Assembly (NCBI RefSeq): GCF_020194175.1 | Contig: NZ_JADYVX010000030.1 | Location: 39,785-103,784 of the forward strand | DNA: 64,000 nt | Direction of reading: 5' to 3' | DNA from: Bradyrhizobium sp. BRP22 | GTDB lineage: Bacteria; Pseudomonadota; Alphaproteobacteria; Rhizobiales; Xanthobacteraceae | Shown: positions 42,494 to 50,381 of the stretch, in pieces | Position numbering within the stretch: position 1 is the stretch's first letter | How the letters are laid out: every line of letters begins with the position of its first letter | The notes under the pieces: model-generated | Told to the model about the DNA's origin: nothing | The model's input: only the letters and a program-made list of their open reading frames with translations | Database searches by the model: none | Program-made: the position numbers and the translations under genes

Positions 42494-42727
42494 ATGCTGG
42501 TTTCGAAGTGGGGCAATAGCCTCGCTGTGCGGCTCCCCAAGACCCTGGTCGATCAGCTTGGACTAAAGGAGGGTGACGAGTTGAACATTGTCGCCGCCAA
42601 GGACGGCGTCCTTGAGGTCGAAAGCGCGGAAGCTCAACGGCAGCGCGCCCTTGATCGGCTTGCCAAGCTCAATTGGACCTTGCCCAAAGGCTACAAATTC
42701 GATCGCGACGAGGCCAATGAACGATGA
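42494..42727 (+). CDS. AbrB/MazE-type antitoxin
   Basis: The 77-residue protein has an AbrB-like swapped-hairpin DNA-binding domain (MLVSKWGNSLAVRLPKTLVD then QLGLKEGDELNIV) and a C-terminal flexible part rich in charged residues that would bind the toxin (LAKLNWTLPKGYKFDRDEAN). The ATG at 42494 is chosen because GGAGGT lies five bases upstream; an ATG at 42482 overlaps that site. It is translationally coupled to the PIN toxin by an ATGA overlap. The AT-rich palindrome before it is the likely operator. Confidence 0.88.
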   Translation: MLVSKWGNSLAVRLPKTLVDQLGLKEGDELNIVAAKDGVLEVESAEAQRQRALDRLAKLNWTLPKGYKFDRDEANER

Positions 42728-43113
42728 AGGCGTTCTTCGATACGAATGTCCTCGTCTACGTCGTTACCTCCGATCCACGAAAGCAAAAGGCGCAGCGTGT
42801 CCTGAGCGCGGGCGGGATCGTCAGCGTTCAGGTGCTGAACGAATTCGCAAATGTCGCTCACCGAAAGCTTGGTCACGCCTGGGACGAGGTGGAATTCGCC
42901 TTGAACCAGTTCAGGGCATTCTTTGAGGAGGTTTCACCGTTGACGCTTGATACGCATGCGTCGGCATTGGTCATCGCCCGGGATCACCGCCTGTCTTTCT
43001 ATGACGCGCTGGTCATCGCCTCCGCGCTCGAGGCCGGCTGTGACATCCTCTACAGCGAGGATATGCAGGACGGGCGCATGTTCGGTACGCTGGCGATCCG
43101 CAACCCGTTCTGA
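42724..43113 (+). CDS. PIN-domain toxin (VapC-like ribonuclease)
   Basis: The 129-residue protein has a PIN nuclease fold with the acidic metal-binding residues in place: Asp6 in AFFDTNVLVY, Glu40 in VQVLNEF, Asp94 in SFYDALVIAS and Asp113/Asp116 in SEDMQDG. Such toxins cut tRNA or rRNA when released from their antitoxin. The partner here is of the AbrB/MazE type, a pairing common for PIN toxins in alphaproteobacteria. The gene starts four bases inside the antitoxin stop. All catalytic residues are intact, so it is probably active. Confidence 0.9.
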   Translation: MKAFFDTNVLVYVVTSDPRKQKAQRVLSAGGIVSVQVLNEFANVAHRKLGHAWDEVEFALNQFRAFFEEVSPLTLDTHASALVIARDHRLSFYDALVIASALEAGCDILYSEDMQDGRMFGTLAIRNPF

Positions 43114-43313
43114 TCGAGCAGTTCTCCCGGAATTGAACACCGTTGGTTGTTTGGCCGGCCTCTGACGCCGTGCAGGCGATCAATACAGGATATGCAATGG
43201 CGCGCGGAGACAATTTGCGCGGCCTGAGGCATGGCGTCGCTTGTCCAAGACGGCAAGGACGCGATAAACGACAATAAAGGCCGGCGAAGGCTGCATCATA
43301 TCGGGGAGGCGAC

Positions 43314-44135
43314 ATGGAGGTGACGCGCAGTTTGAAGCGGCGATCGCCATGGCTCACGCGCAGCGTCAGCTCGCTCGCGGGGGCTGCGATGTTCGTCGCA
43401 CCGCTGCTGGCGCTGGTCGCGATCTGGGCCATCGTCGTCCCGCTGTTCGATATCAATCCGCGCGTCTTTCCCTCCGTCGGCGCGGTCGGTGCTGCCGCGA
43501 TGGATTCCATCCGCGACGGCACGCTGCTTGCGCATGTCGGCGCCAGCCTGCTGCGCGTCGGCCTTGGTACGCTGATCGGCATCATCACCGCCGTGCCGCT
43601 CGGGATCGCAATGGGCGTGAGCCCGACGGTTGCAGCGTTCCTGACGCCCTTGTTTCGCTTCTTCTCCGTGCTCGCCGGCATCGCCTGGATTCCGATCGCG
43701 ACGCTCTGGTTCGGCTATGGCTTCGGCGCCATCGTCTTCGTGATCTTCAATGCCGTGTTCTTCGTCGTCGCCTACAACACGCTGCTCGGCGTCAAGACCA
43801 TCCCGCACACGCTGCGCAACGCCGCGAGCTCGCTTGGCGCCGGCCGCTGGGCGTTGCTGACCGAGGTACTGTTGCCCGGCGCGTTGCCGAACATCGTCAC
43901 CGGCGTCCGCACCGGGCTCGGCTTTGCCTGGCGCGGCCTGATCGCGGCCGAGATGATCGCGACCAATGTCGGGCTCGGCTACATGCTGTTCGTCGCCCGC
44001 GATTTCTACCGCACCGAGGTCATCGTGTTCGGCATGATCGTAATCGGCGTGCTGTGGCTCCTGATCGATCGTCTGCTGCTGGTCCCGCTGGAGCGGGCGA
44101 CCATCGAGCGCTGGGGAATGGTGAGGCGCGCATGA
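43314..44135 (+). CDS. ABC transporter permease (SsuC/TauC/NrtB type), first
   Basis: The 273-residue inner membrane permease has six hydrophobic segments and the family coupling loop. The segment FRFFSVLAGIAWIPIATLWFG near residue 120 and the EAA-like loop LRNAASSLGAGRWALLTEVL then LPGALPNIVTGVRTG near residue 170 are typical of sulfonate, taurine and nitrate importers. Strong GGGGAGG ribosome site. It heads a five-gene operon with a second permease, an ATPase, a small anchored protein and a binding protein; all junctions but the last overlap by four bases. Confidence 0.9.
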   Translation: MEVTRSLKRRSPWLTRSVSSLAGAAMFVAPLLALVAIWAIVVPLFDINPRVFPSVGAVGAAAMDSIRDGTLLAHVGASLLRVGLGTLIGIITAVPLGIAMGVSPTVAAFLTPLFRFFSVLAGIAWIPIATLWFGYGFGAIVFVIFNAVFFVVAYNTLLGVKTIPHTLRNAASSLGAGRWALLTEVLLPGALPNIVTGVRTGLGFAWRGLIAAEMIATNVGLGYMLFVARDFYRTEVIVFGMIVIGVLWLLIDRLLLVPLERATIERWGMVRRA

Positions 44136-44938
44136 ATGTTCTGCTGCAGTTCTGGAGCGGCTACGCTCGAATGACCCGACGCTGGCCGGCGCTCGCGGCC
44201 ATCGTTCCATTCATTCCGGTGGTCGCGCTGTGGAGCGCGGTTGCCGCCGCCGGCATCTTCCCGCGCGCGTTCTTCCCCGGTCCGGTCGATGTCGTGAACT
44301 CGTTCTTTACGCTGATCTACAAGGGCATCCTGCCCGATTATCTCGGCGACAGCCTGATCCGCCTGTTCACCGGCGCCGCCGTCGGCATGGCGCTCGGGAT
44401 TCCGCTCGGCGTGTTGATCGGCACCAGCCGCTGGGCCCATCGCGTCTGCTGGCCGATCCTCCTGTTCTTCCAGGCGATCGGCGACATCGCCTGGCTGCCG
44501 ATCCTTTTGATCTGGTTCGGCTTCGGGCTCACGACGATGACCTTCGTGATCGTCTACACCGTGCTGTTCCCGGTGGTGCTCAATGCCGTGCTCGGCGTCG
44601 AATCCGTGCCGCGCGATCTCGCGCGCGCCGCCCGCAGCCTGGGGGCCTCGCCGGCGCGCGTGCTCTGGGAGGTGACGCTGCCGGGCGCGCTGCCCAACAT
44701 CATCACGGGCTTGCGCAACGGCCTCGGCTATGGCTGGCGCGCCCTGATCGCGGTGGAGATGATCGTCGGCACCAGCGGCATCGGCTTCATGATGTTCGAT
44801 GCGCGCCGCGCCGGCTCCACCGTCGAGATCCTGCTCGGCATGATCATTCTCGGACTGCTCTGGTACATTGTGGATGCCTGGATCCTCGCGCCGCTCGAGC
44901 GCGCGACCGGCCAGCGTTGGGGATTGGTGACGTCATGA
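44132..44938 (+). CDS. ABC transporter permease (SsuC/TauC/NrtB type), second
   Basis: The 268-residue permease is paralogous to the preceding one (FFQAIGDIAWLPILLIWFG against FFSVLAGIAWIPIATLWFG). The coupling loop is LARAARSLGASPARVLWEVT then LPGALPNIITGLRNG. Two different permease subunits suggest a heterodimeric channel, whereas most sulfonate systems use a homodimer of one permease. The ATG overlaps the previous stop by four bases. The C-terminus ends ATGQRWGLVTS before the ATPase. Confidence 0.9.
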   Translation: MNVLLQFWSGYARMTRRWPALAAIVPFIPVVALWSAVAAAGIFPRAFFPGPVDVVNSFFTLIYKGILPDYLGDSLIRLFTGAAVGMALGIPLGVLIGTSRWAHRVCWPILLFFQAIGDIAWLPILLIWFGFGLTTMTFVIVYTVLFPVVLNAVLGVESVPRDLARAARSLGASPARVLWEVTLPGALPNIITGLRNGLGYGWRALIAVEMIVGTSGIGFMMFDARRAGSTVEILLGMIILGLLWYIVDAWILAPLERATGQRWGLVTS

Positions 44939-45693
44939 AGACGCTCTCGCTCAAGAATCTCGCAAAGACCTATTTCGATCCTTACGCCGGCTCGCATGTG
45001 AATGCCGTCCACGATGTCTCGATCGATGTCGAGCAGGGCGAGTTCGTCTCGGTGGTCGGCCCGTCCGGCTGCGGCAAGACCACCATCCTCAACATGATCG
45101 CGGGCTTCATTCCCTATACCGGCGGCGAGATCCTGCTCGATGGCAAGCCGGTCAGGGGGCCGGGCCCCGAGCGCGGCGTCGTGTTCCAGTCGTTCGCGCT
45201 GTTTCCCTGGAAAACCGTGCTCGACAATGTCGGCTTCGGCCCCAAGATGCGCGGCGTGCCGAAGGCGGAGCGCGACCGCATCGCGCGCGAATATCTCGCG
45301 CTCGCCGGCCTCTCCCATGCGGCGCACCGTTATCCCAACGAACTGTCCGGCGGCATGCAGCAGCGCGTCGGCGTGGTGCGCGCGCTCGCCAACAATCCGG
45401 ATGTGCTGCTGATGGACGAGCCCTTCGCCAGCGTCGATGCGCAGACGCGCATGACCTTGCAGGAGGAGCTGACGCGGATCTGGCAGGAGCGCAAGCCGAC
45501 CGTGCTGTTCATCACCCATGACGTGGCGGAGGCCGTGTTCCTTGCCAATCGCGTCGTCGTGCTCTCGAAGGGACGCGTCCTCGACCAGATCGAGATCGAC
45601 CTGCCGCGCCCGCGGGTGTGGGACGATCTGGTCAAGGACGACAGATTCAAGCAGCTCTCCGCGCGCGTGCTGCAGATGGTGCGCGCCGCATGA
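44935..45693 (+). CDS. ABC transporter ATP-binding protein (SsuB/TauB/NrtD type)
   Basis: The 252-residue ATPase has Walker A GPSGCGKTT (residues 42-50), Q-loop VVFQSFALFPWKTVLDNV, signature LSGGMQQRVGVVRALA, Walker B VLLMDEPFASVDAQTR and switch His in FITHDVAEA. The TxDNV and PFASVD forms are typical of the sulfonate, taurine and nitrate group. It serves both permeases at the cytoplasmic face. The start overlaps the second permease stop by four bases, and its stop overlaps the next gene in the same way. Confidence 0.93.
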   Translation: MKTLSLKNLAKTYFDPYAGSHVNAVHDVSIDVEQGEFVSVVGPSGCGKTTILNMIAGFIPYTGGEILLDGKPVRGPGPERGVVFQSFALFPWKTVLDNVGFGPKMRGVPKAERDRIAREYLALAGLSHAAHRYPNELSGGMQQRVGVVRALANNPDVLLMDEPFASVDAQTRMTLQEELTRIWQERKPTVLFITHDVAEAVFLANRVVVLSKGRVLDQIEIDLPRPRVWDDLVKDDRFKQLSARVLQMVRAA

Positions 45694-46022
45694 GCCTCGT
45701 CGCGCAAGCCTTGCGCTCGACCAAGGGCCGCATCGTGCTCGGCGTCGTCGCCGCCTGGGCCGGCTTTCAGCTTTGGCTGAGCCTGGCCGCGCCCGGCAAG
45801 ATCTCGCCCGATCTCGCCGGTACGTCCGAGAAGGTCAACGTGCAGATCGAGCTGCCGTTCACGCCCGAGCGTTTCCATGTGCTCGCGTTCCAAAAATACG
45901 GACGGGTCTCGGGCACCGACGAGCATTCCATCGAACTACGTGGCGTCAAACGAACGGACCTCAACGCCGTCGCCCGGCCGTACTGGGTGACGGCGGTGGG
46001 GCCGATAAAACCGGGAGGGTAG
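45690..46022 (+). CDS. Small membrane-anchored protein of the ABC operon
   Basis: The 110-residue protein has one N-terminal membrane helix (about residues 14-33, IVLGVVAAWAGFQLWLSLAA) and a periplasmic part of about 75 residues. That part contains KVNVQIELPFTPERFHVLAF and an acidic GTDEHSIELRG segment. No family is recognised. It is inserted between the ATPase and binding protein genes with a four-base overlap upstream and four bases before the next start. It is therefore co-translated with the importer and may dock the binding protein or act as an extra subunit. That role is inference from position. Confidence 0.75.
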   Translation: MSLVAQALRSTKGRIVLGVVAAWAGFQLWLSLAAPGKISPDLAGTSEKVNVQIELPFTPERFHVLAFQKYGRVSGTDEHSIELRGVKRTDLNAVARPYWVTAVGPIKPGG

Positions 46023-46026
46023 GACA

Positions 46027-47082
46027 ATGAAACGATTATTGCTGCTCGCGATCGCGTTCGCGCTGGCGTGGACACCGTCGGACGCGCAGACACTGGCCAA
46101 GCTCAAGGCCGGCATGGTCACCGGCATCGACCAGATCGGACTGCCGATCGCGCTCGAGCGCGGCTTCTTCGAGAAATACGGCCTCGACGTCACCATCGCG
46201 CGGCCCTACGCCACCGGCGTCGATGCGCTCAACGCGCTGCAGGCAGGCGAGAGCGAGATCGTGCAGGTGGGCGTTCCCATGATCGGCGCGGTGCTGCGCG
46301 GCATGGATCTGGTTGCGCTCGGCAATTACAGCGGCAACGCCACCAAGGCCGGCTCCGATGCGACCATGGCGATCATCGCGCGCGAAGGCTCCGGCATCAC
46401 CAAGGACAACCTTGCGAGCCTCAAGGGCAAGAAGATCGCGGCGTCCTTCGGCACCATCAACCACCTCTATATCCTCGCCATCCTGGAGAAGGCCGGGCTC
46501 AAGCCGGAGGAGGTCACGCTGGTGAACACGCCGCCGCCGGACATGACGGTCGCGCTGCTCGCCAAGGGCATCGATGCCTTCTCCGGTTGGGATCCGTGGC
46601 CGATCGTGGCGGGCAAGGATGTGCCGGGTGCAGTCGAGATCGTCCGCGGCGGCGACGTGATTTCCTATCTCGGCTTCAATGTCGCGCTGCGCCCGTGGGT
46701 GCAGGCCAATGGCGAGACCATCGAGAAATTCCTCGCTGCGGTCTCCGAAGCCGATCAGTGGATGCGCAAGAACCCGAAGCAGGCGGCGCAGGTCGCGACC
46801 CGCTGGATTCCCGGCCTCAAGCAGGAAATCGCCGAAGCCGCGATGCAGTTCAACATCCAGCAGGCGGACCGCCGTCTCTCGGCGAACAATTATCGCGCGC
46901 TCTACAGCGCCGAAGATCGCCTGTCGCGCCTCGGCATCATCAAGTCGACCTTCGACGTCAACAAGCATATCGAGCCGAAATACATCCTGAAGGTGATGAG
47001 GGATCACCCCGAACTGTTCTCCGACCTGCCGCCAATTCCGGAGCAGGCGGCGATCGGTCCGAACTACACGTTCAGTCCGTGA
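46027..47082 (+). CDS. ABC transporter substrate-binding protein (SsuA/NrtA-like)
   Basis: The 351-residue periplasmic binding protein of the SsuA/THI5/NMT1 class has a signal peptide ending PSDAQT. The mature opening is LAKLKAGMVTGIDQIGLPIA, followed by the family ALERGFFEKYGLDVTIARPY and the late segment GIDAFSGWDPWPIVAGKDVP. Ligands in this class include alkanesulfonates, taurine, nitrate and pyrimidines; none can be chosen. Strong GGGAGGGTAGGA ribosome site. It closes the importer operon, an unusual last position for a binding protein. A family F palindrome follows 13 bases after the stop. Confidence 0.92.
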   Translation: MKRLLLLAIAFALAWTPSDAQTLAKLKAGMVTGIDQIGLPIALERGFFEKYGLDVTIARPYATGVDALNALQAGESEIVQVGVPMIGAVLRGMDLVALGNYSGNATKAGSDATMAIIAREGSGITKDNLASLKGKKIAASFGTINHLYILAILEKAGLKPEEVTLVNTPPPDMTVALLAKGIDAFSGWDPWPIVAGKDVPGAVEIVRGGDVISYLGFNVALRPWVQANGETIEKFLAAVSEADQWMRKNPKQAAQVATRWIPGLKQEIAEAAMQFNIQQADRRLSANNYRALYSAEDRLSRLGIIKSTFDVNKHIEPKYILKVMRDHPELFSDLPPIPEQAAIGPNYTFSP

Positions 47083-47094
47083 GGCATCTCCGAT

Positions 47095-47136
47095 GTCATT
47101 CCGGGCTTGATGCTATCGCATCACCCCGGAATGACA
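47095..47136. repeat. Short inverted repeat, family F, copy 2
   Basis: GTCATTCCGGG at the left pairs with CCCGGAATGAC at the right, with TGATGC/GCATCA inside, making one compact hairpin. It lies 13 bases after the binding protein stop and is a plausible transcript end. Confidence 0.8.
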
Positions 47137-47201
47137 GGACATGAGAAATCTGTCTGTTTGTTCATATTCGGGAAAAACATGCAACACGGCGCGGTTCCAC
47201 C

Positions 47202-47227
47202 GGAACGATGGCTCGATCGGGCGGGTT
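47202..47227 (+). promoter_or_regulatory. EcfG-type (general stress) promoter candidate
   Basis: GGAAC at 47202-47206 and GGTT at 47224-47227 are 17 bases apart, close to the alphaproteobacterial EcfG consensus GGAAC-N16/17-CGTT. It lies 27 bases before the ATG of the small secreted protein gene at 47254. Confidence 0.5.
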
Positions 47228-47253
47228 AGCCTTCCTCTAACGAGGAGGAAACC

Positions 47254-47505
47254 ATGTATCTCAAGTCAGCTATCACAGCGGCTCTGCTGGTGCTCGCCGT
47301 TCCGGCGTTTGCCCAAACCAATCAGGGCGCCTCGGGCAAGTCGCCGGGCCACCAGATGCAGGACTCGACCAAGTCGACGGCACCGGGTGCGTCCGAATAT
47401 GCACCCGGCCAGAAGATGCAGAACGCGAAAAAGTCGACCGCACCAGGCGCCTCCGAATATGCGCCGGGACACAAGAGCACGACCGGCAGCAACACCAAGC
47501 GCTAG
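47254..47505 (+). CDS. Small secreted protein with STAPGASEYAPG repeats
   Basis: The 83-residue protein has a signal peptide (SAITAALLVLAVPAFAQ) and a hydrophilic mature part with a 23-residue unit repeated twice. The shared core is KSTAPGASEYAPG, with KMQNAKKSTAP as linker. It is disordered, basic and probably periplasmic. The function is unknown; an EcfG-type promoter match points to general stress. The ATG has a perfect GAGGAGGAAA ribosome site. Its TAG stop lies within the opening CTAG of the family E repeat, so the repeat is joined directly to the gene end. Confidence 0.8.
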   Translation: MYLKSAITAALLVLAVPAFAQTNQGASGKSPGHQMQDSTKSTAPGASEYAPGQKMQNAKKSTAPGASEYAPGHKSTTGSNTKR

Positions 47506-47608
47506 AGCGTTTTCGAGCGAAGTGGATACCGGTTCGCGTGAAGGAAACGCGTCAAAACAAGAATCTAGAGCTTCGGTTCTGATTCAATCAGAACCGAAAA
47601 TGCTCTAG
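47502..47608. repeat. Palindromic repeat, family E, copy 2
   Basis: The element opens CTAGAGCGTTTTCGAGCGAA and closes GAACCGAAAATGCTCTAG, with a hairpin of TTCGGTTCTGATT and AATCAGAACCGAA near its right end. It is nearly identical to copy 3 at 53108-53214. The left CTAG contains the stop codon of the preceding gene. Confidence 0.88.
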
Positions 47609-47873
47609 TACACAGGATGAGCGGCTCGGAATACTGGCCGAGCCTGCTCCATGGAGTGCGGCCGATCGCGCGCGCGACGCGCGGTCGGAGCCCAGGCCCA
47701 ACCCCAAGCCTCAGCCCAAGCCGCGACAGCCATGCTGTCGGAATCCTATCCAGTGCCAGCCCTTGAGCGGACCGCCGCGCTCGTTCAGTTGGATAGCAAC
47801 TTCCGTTTAACCCAGCCGTTGCGAGTGAAACGACGCCGACTTCCGGCGCGTGGCGAGGTGGCGGAGCCTGTCG
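47609..47873. other. Intergenic region before the envelope operon
   Basis: About 265 bases between repeat E copy 2 and the BrkB-type gene. It contains short Gln/Pro-coding-like runs (CCCAAGCCTCAGCCCAAGCC) but no convincing ORF, promoter consensus or repeat. Nothing functional is assigned. Confidence 0.35.
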
Positions 47874-48740
47874 ATGGGACGCTTGTGGCGGGTGCTGAAG
47901 GCGGCCGTATCAGGGTTCCTGGCGAACGATGCCTTGAGCCGCGGTGCGGCCATTGCATTCTATGCCGCCACTTCCCTTGCGCCGATTCTCTTGATCGTCG
48001 TGGCGATAGTGGGTCTCGCATTCGGTCAGGATGCTGCGCGTGAGGCCATCAGTTCAGAGCTGGGTAACCTGGTCGGTCCCTCCGGTGCCGACTTCATCAA
48101 GTCGATACTGGCAAGATCGACCGATCCGGGTTCCGGGACGACCGCGACCGCTATCGGCATTCTGACTATTCTGATAACCGCCTCCGGCGTTTTCGGCGAA
48201 ATGCACACCGGGCTGAACAACACGTTCAAGGCCAAGCCGGTCGATGCGCCGTTCTTTTCCCTGATCCGCACCCGCGCCGCCAGCCTCGGCCTGGTGGCGG
48301 CATTGGGGTTCATGCTCATCGTATCTCTTGCCGCAAGCGCCGCCCTGTCGACCCTTGGTCACTGGTTTGAAGGTATGTTTGCCGCCAAAGTCTTGCTTGC
48401 CGCCCTGAACGTCGCCGTCTCGCTTGGTATCTTCACCGCGCTGTTCGCGTCGATTTACAAGGTCCTCCCGGACGCGACGATCCCCTGGCGCGAACTTGCG
48501 CTGGGCGCTTTTGTCACAGCCGCGCTGTTCACCATCGGCAAGTCGCTGATAGGAATATATCTCGGTCGCGCGGCACCCAGCTCTCCCTACGGCGCGGCGG
48601 GCGCGCTGATCGTCCTGATGTTCTGGACCTACTATTCCGCTCAGATCTTTCTGTTTGGCGCCGAGCTCACCAAGGCCATTGCCGACGATCGGAGGGCGGC
48701 GCCGTCTGATGCCTCCGAGGAACGATTCAAAACAGCGTGA
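47874..48740 (+). CDS. YihY/BrkB-family membrane protein
   Basis: The 288-residue inner membrane protein has six hydrophobic segments. The family markers are LSRGAAIAFYAATSLAPILL near the N-terminus, ASGVFGEMHTGLNNTF near residue 108 and SSPYGAAGALIVLMFWTYYS near residue 245. The family was once mislabelled ribonuclease BN; its real activity is unknown and may be transport or envelope maintenance. The ATG at 47874 follows GGCGGAG; a GTG at 47850 would add eight residues. It heads a five-gene same-strand cluster with a DUF3618 protein, helical proteins and a DUF1469 protein. Confidence 0.88.
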   Translation: MGRLWRVLKAAVSGFLANDALSRGAAIAFYAATSLAPILLIVVAIVGLAFGQDAAREAISSELGNLVGPSGADFIKSILARSTDPGSGTTATAIGILTILITASGVFGEMHTGLNNTFKAKPVDAPFFSLIRTRAASLGLVAALGFMLIVSLAASAALSTLGHWFEGMFAAKVLLAALNVAVSLGIFTALFASIYKVLPDATIPWRELALGAFVTAALFTIGKSLIGIYLGRAAPSSPYGAAGALIVLMFWTYYSAQIFLFGAELTKAIADDRRAAPSDASEERFKTA

Positions 48741-48777
48741 GTTTTTCGCAGCGACAAAGGAGAGGGTAACCACTGCG

Positions 48778-49731
48778 ATGACACGGTCCGTTGAAGAATT
48801 ACGACTGGAGTCCGAGCGTACCCGTGCAGAGCTGACCACCACGGTCGATCGGCTGAGACAGACAATCACTGATACCGCTGAAGACATTCGTTACAAGGTT
48901 TCGCCGCAACACATCAGGTCGGAAGTATCCGGCTTTGTCAGCGACAAGGCTCAGAGTTGGGTCGAAACGCTGAAGCAGCAGGCCATGGAGAACCCGCTCC
49001 GGACGGTGGCCGCCGCCACCCTCGTTGCGGTGCCGGTGCTCCGCCTCGCAAGGGGCTTGCCCCTGCCGCTCCTGATGATGGGGGCCGGGCTTGCCCTGAC
49101 CTCCAAGGGTGCGCGTGATCGCACCGCGGAGATGATGGAGCCGGTTTTGGAAAGCGCCAGAGGGGCAACGGGCGAGGTCGCTGACCGCGCGCGCTCGGTC
49201 GGCGGCGCTGTCGCGGACGCGACCTCCTCGAGCCAGCGCCAGGCGGCCGACCTGGGGGGCGACGCGCAAGATGCCATCGGGGGCGTCACTGACAAATTCA
49301 GGAGCGGCATGGATGCCGCGTCGGAGCTGGCGAAGGAGTCCATGGAGCGCGTCCGCACCGCCGCGAACGAGGCTGCAAAGGCTCCAGCGGCGGCGCGTCA
49401 GGCAATCGGTGACAATGCTGCCCTGATCGGAACCCTGGGAATTGCAATCGGCGCCATCATCGCTGCGGCTCTGCCGGAAACGAAAGCTGAGGCCGCCGTC
49501 ATGGGCCAGGCAAGTGACGATGTGAAGCGCGCCGCGGGTGAGGCGGCCCATTCCGGATTTGAAGCCGCCAAGGATGCCGCCTTTGCCGCGGCCGATGCTG
49601 CTGGTGGCAGCGCTGCCGATCTGGGTGAACACGCCAGCCGCGTGACCCAGGGAATGGCCGAAACCCTGAAGGAGGTCGCAGACGACGTCGTGACGACGGC
49701 GTTCGAACCTTCGCCGAAGCCAAACACCTGA
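48778..49731 (+). CDS. DUF3618-domain membrane protein
   Basis: The 317-residue protein opens MTRSVEELRLESERTRAELT and then TTVDRLRQTI, the DUF3618 pattern (a short coiled segment). A hydrophobic hairpin follows near residues 78-105 (AAATLVAVPVLRLARGLPLP, LLMMGAGLAL), then a long Ala/Asp/Glu-rich region of amphipathic helices and another hydrophobic segment near 226-242. The repeated pattern suggests membrane-surface helices as in LEA-like or apolipoprotein-like proteins. GGAGAGGG lies 11 bases before the ATG at 48778. The role is unknown; the neighbours suggest envelope stress protection. Confidence 0.8.
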   Translation: MTRSVEELRLESERTRAELTTTVDRLRQTITDTAEDIRYKVSPQHIRSEVSGFVSDKAQSWVETLKQQAMENPLRTVAAATLVAVPVLRLARGLPLPLLMMGAGLALTSKGARDRTAEMMEPVLESARGATGEVADRARSVGGAVADATSSSQRQAADLGGDAQDAIGGVTDKFRSGMDAASELAKESMERVRTAANEAAKAPAAARQAIGDNAALIGTLGIAIGAIIAAALPETKAEAAVMGQASDDVKRAAGEAAHSGFEAAKDAAFAAADAAGGSAADLGEHASRVTQGMAETLKEVADDVVTTAFEPSPKPNT

Positions 49732-49742
49732 AAGAGGCCGCT

Positions 49743-50381
49743 ATGAGCGATCCACACGTTTCTACCCCCACGGGTTCTTCCGAGAACCGAGCCACGAACG
49801 AGAGCTTGAAAGACCAGGCAGCCGATGCTGGCACCGAGATGAAGCAGCGGGCAGGCGACGCCTTCCGCGCTTCAGCGGACGTCGCGCGCGACAAGTTCAA
49901 GGAGGCGGCTGATTCAGCGAAAGAGGTTGTTGGCGGCACCGCGGAACGCGTCCAGGAGCAGGCCCGTGGGCAACAGCGCGCGGGAGCGGACTTCATGGGG
50001 CGGTTCGCCGACCACATCCGTGAGGCCGCTCGTGCCTTCGAGGCCGATACGCCGTTCGCTGCGCGAGGCATCAACTCAGCAGCCGATTACGTCGATGAGA
50101 CCGCGGATAAGATTCGCAATGGAAGCTTCGGCGATCTGGTCGACAGTGCGACAGATTTCGCCAGGCGGCGACCGACCGCTTTTCTTGGCATTTCGGTACT
50201 CGCCGGCTTTGCGGCAGTCCGCTTCCTCAAGGCGTCCGGTGACCGGTCTTCGTCCGCCCGATGGGAAGGCACGGCTCGTCAGACCTCGTCTAGGTCTGAT
50301 GAATCCTGGAACCGGCCCTCTGCACGGCCGCCCCGCAATTGGGATGAAGCGATATCCTCGAAACCTGGCGGCATGTCATGA
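49743..50381 (+). CDS. Helical membrane-associated protein of the envelope operon
   Basis: The 212-residue protein consists of Ala/Asp/Lys/Arg-rich amphipathic helices (DAFRASADVARDKFKEAADS, AKEVVGGTAERVQEQARGQQ), a hydrophobic segment near residues 138-155 (RRPTAFLGISVLAGFAAVRF) and a Ser/Arg/Pro-rich tail. It resembles its neighbours in composition but matches no family I can name. It begins 12 bases after the DUF3618 gene and overlaps the next gene by four bases. It is likely to act with the DUF1469 protein at the inner membrane. Confidence 0.75.
   Translation: MSDPHVSTPTGSSENRATNESLKDQAADAGTEMKQRAGDAFRASADVARDKFKEAADSAKEVVGGTAERVQEQARGQQRAGADFMGRFADHIREAARAFEADTPFAARGINSAADYVDETADKIRNGSFGDLVDSATDFARRRPTAFLGISVLAGFAAVRFLKASGDRSSSARWEGTARQTSSRSDESWNRPSARPPRNWDEAISSKPGGMS

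Noticed and set aside
47874..48740. Ribonuclease BN
   Set aside because: The YihY/BrkB family was mislabelled with this name in the past; the protein is a six-helix membrane protein without nuclease motifs.
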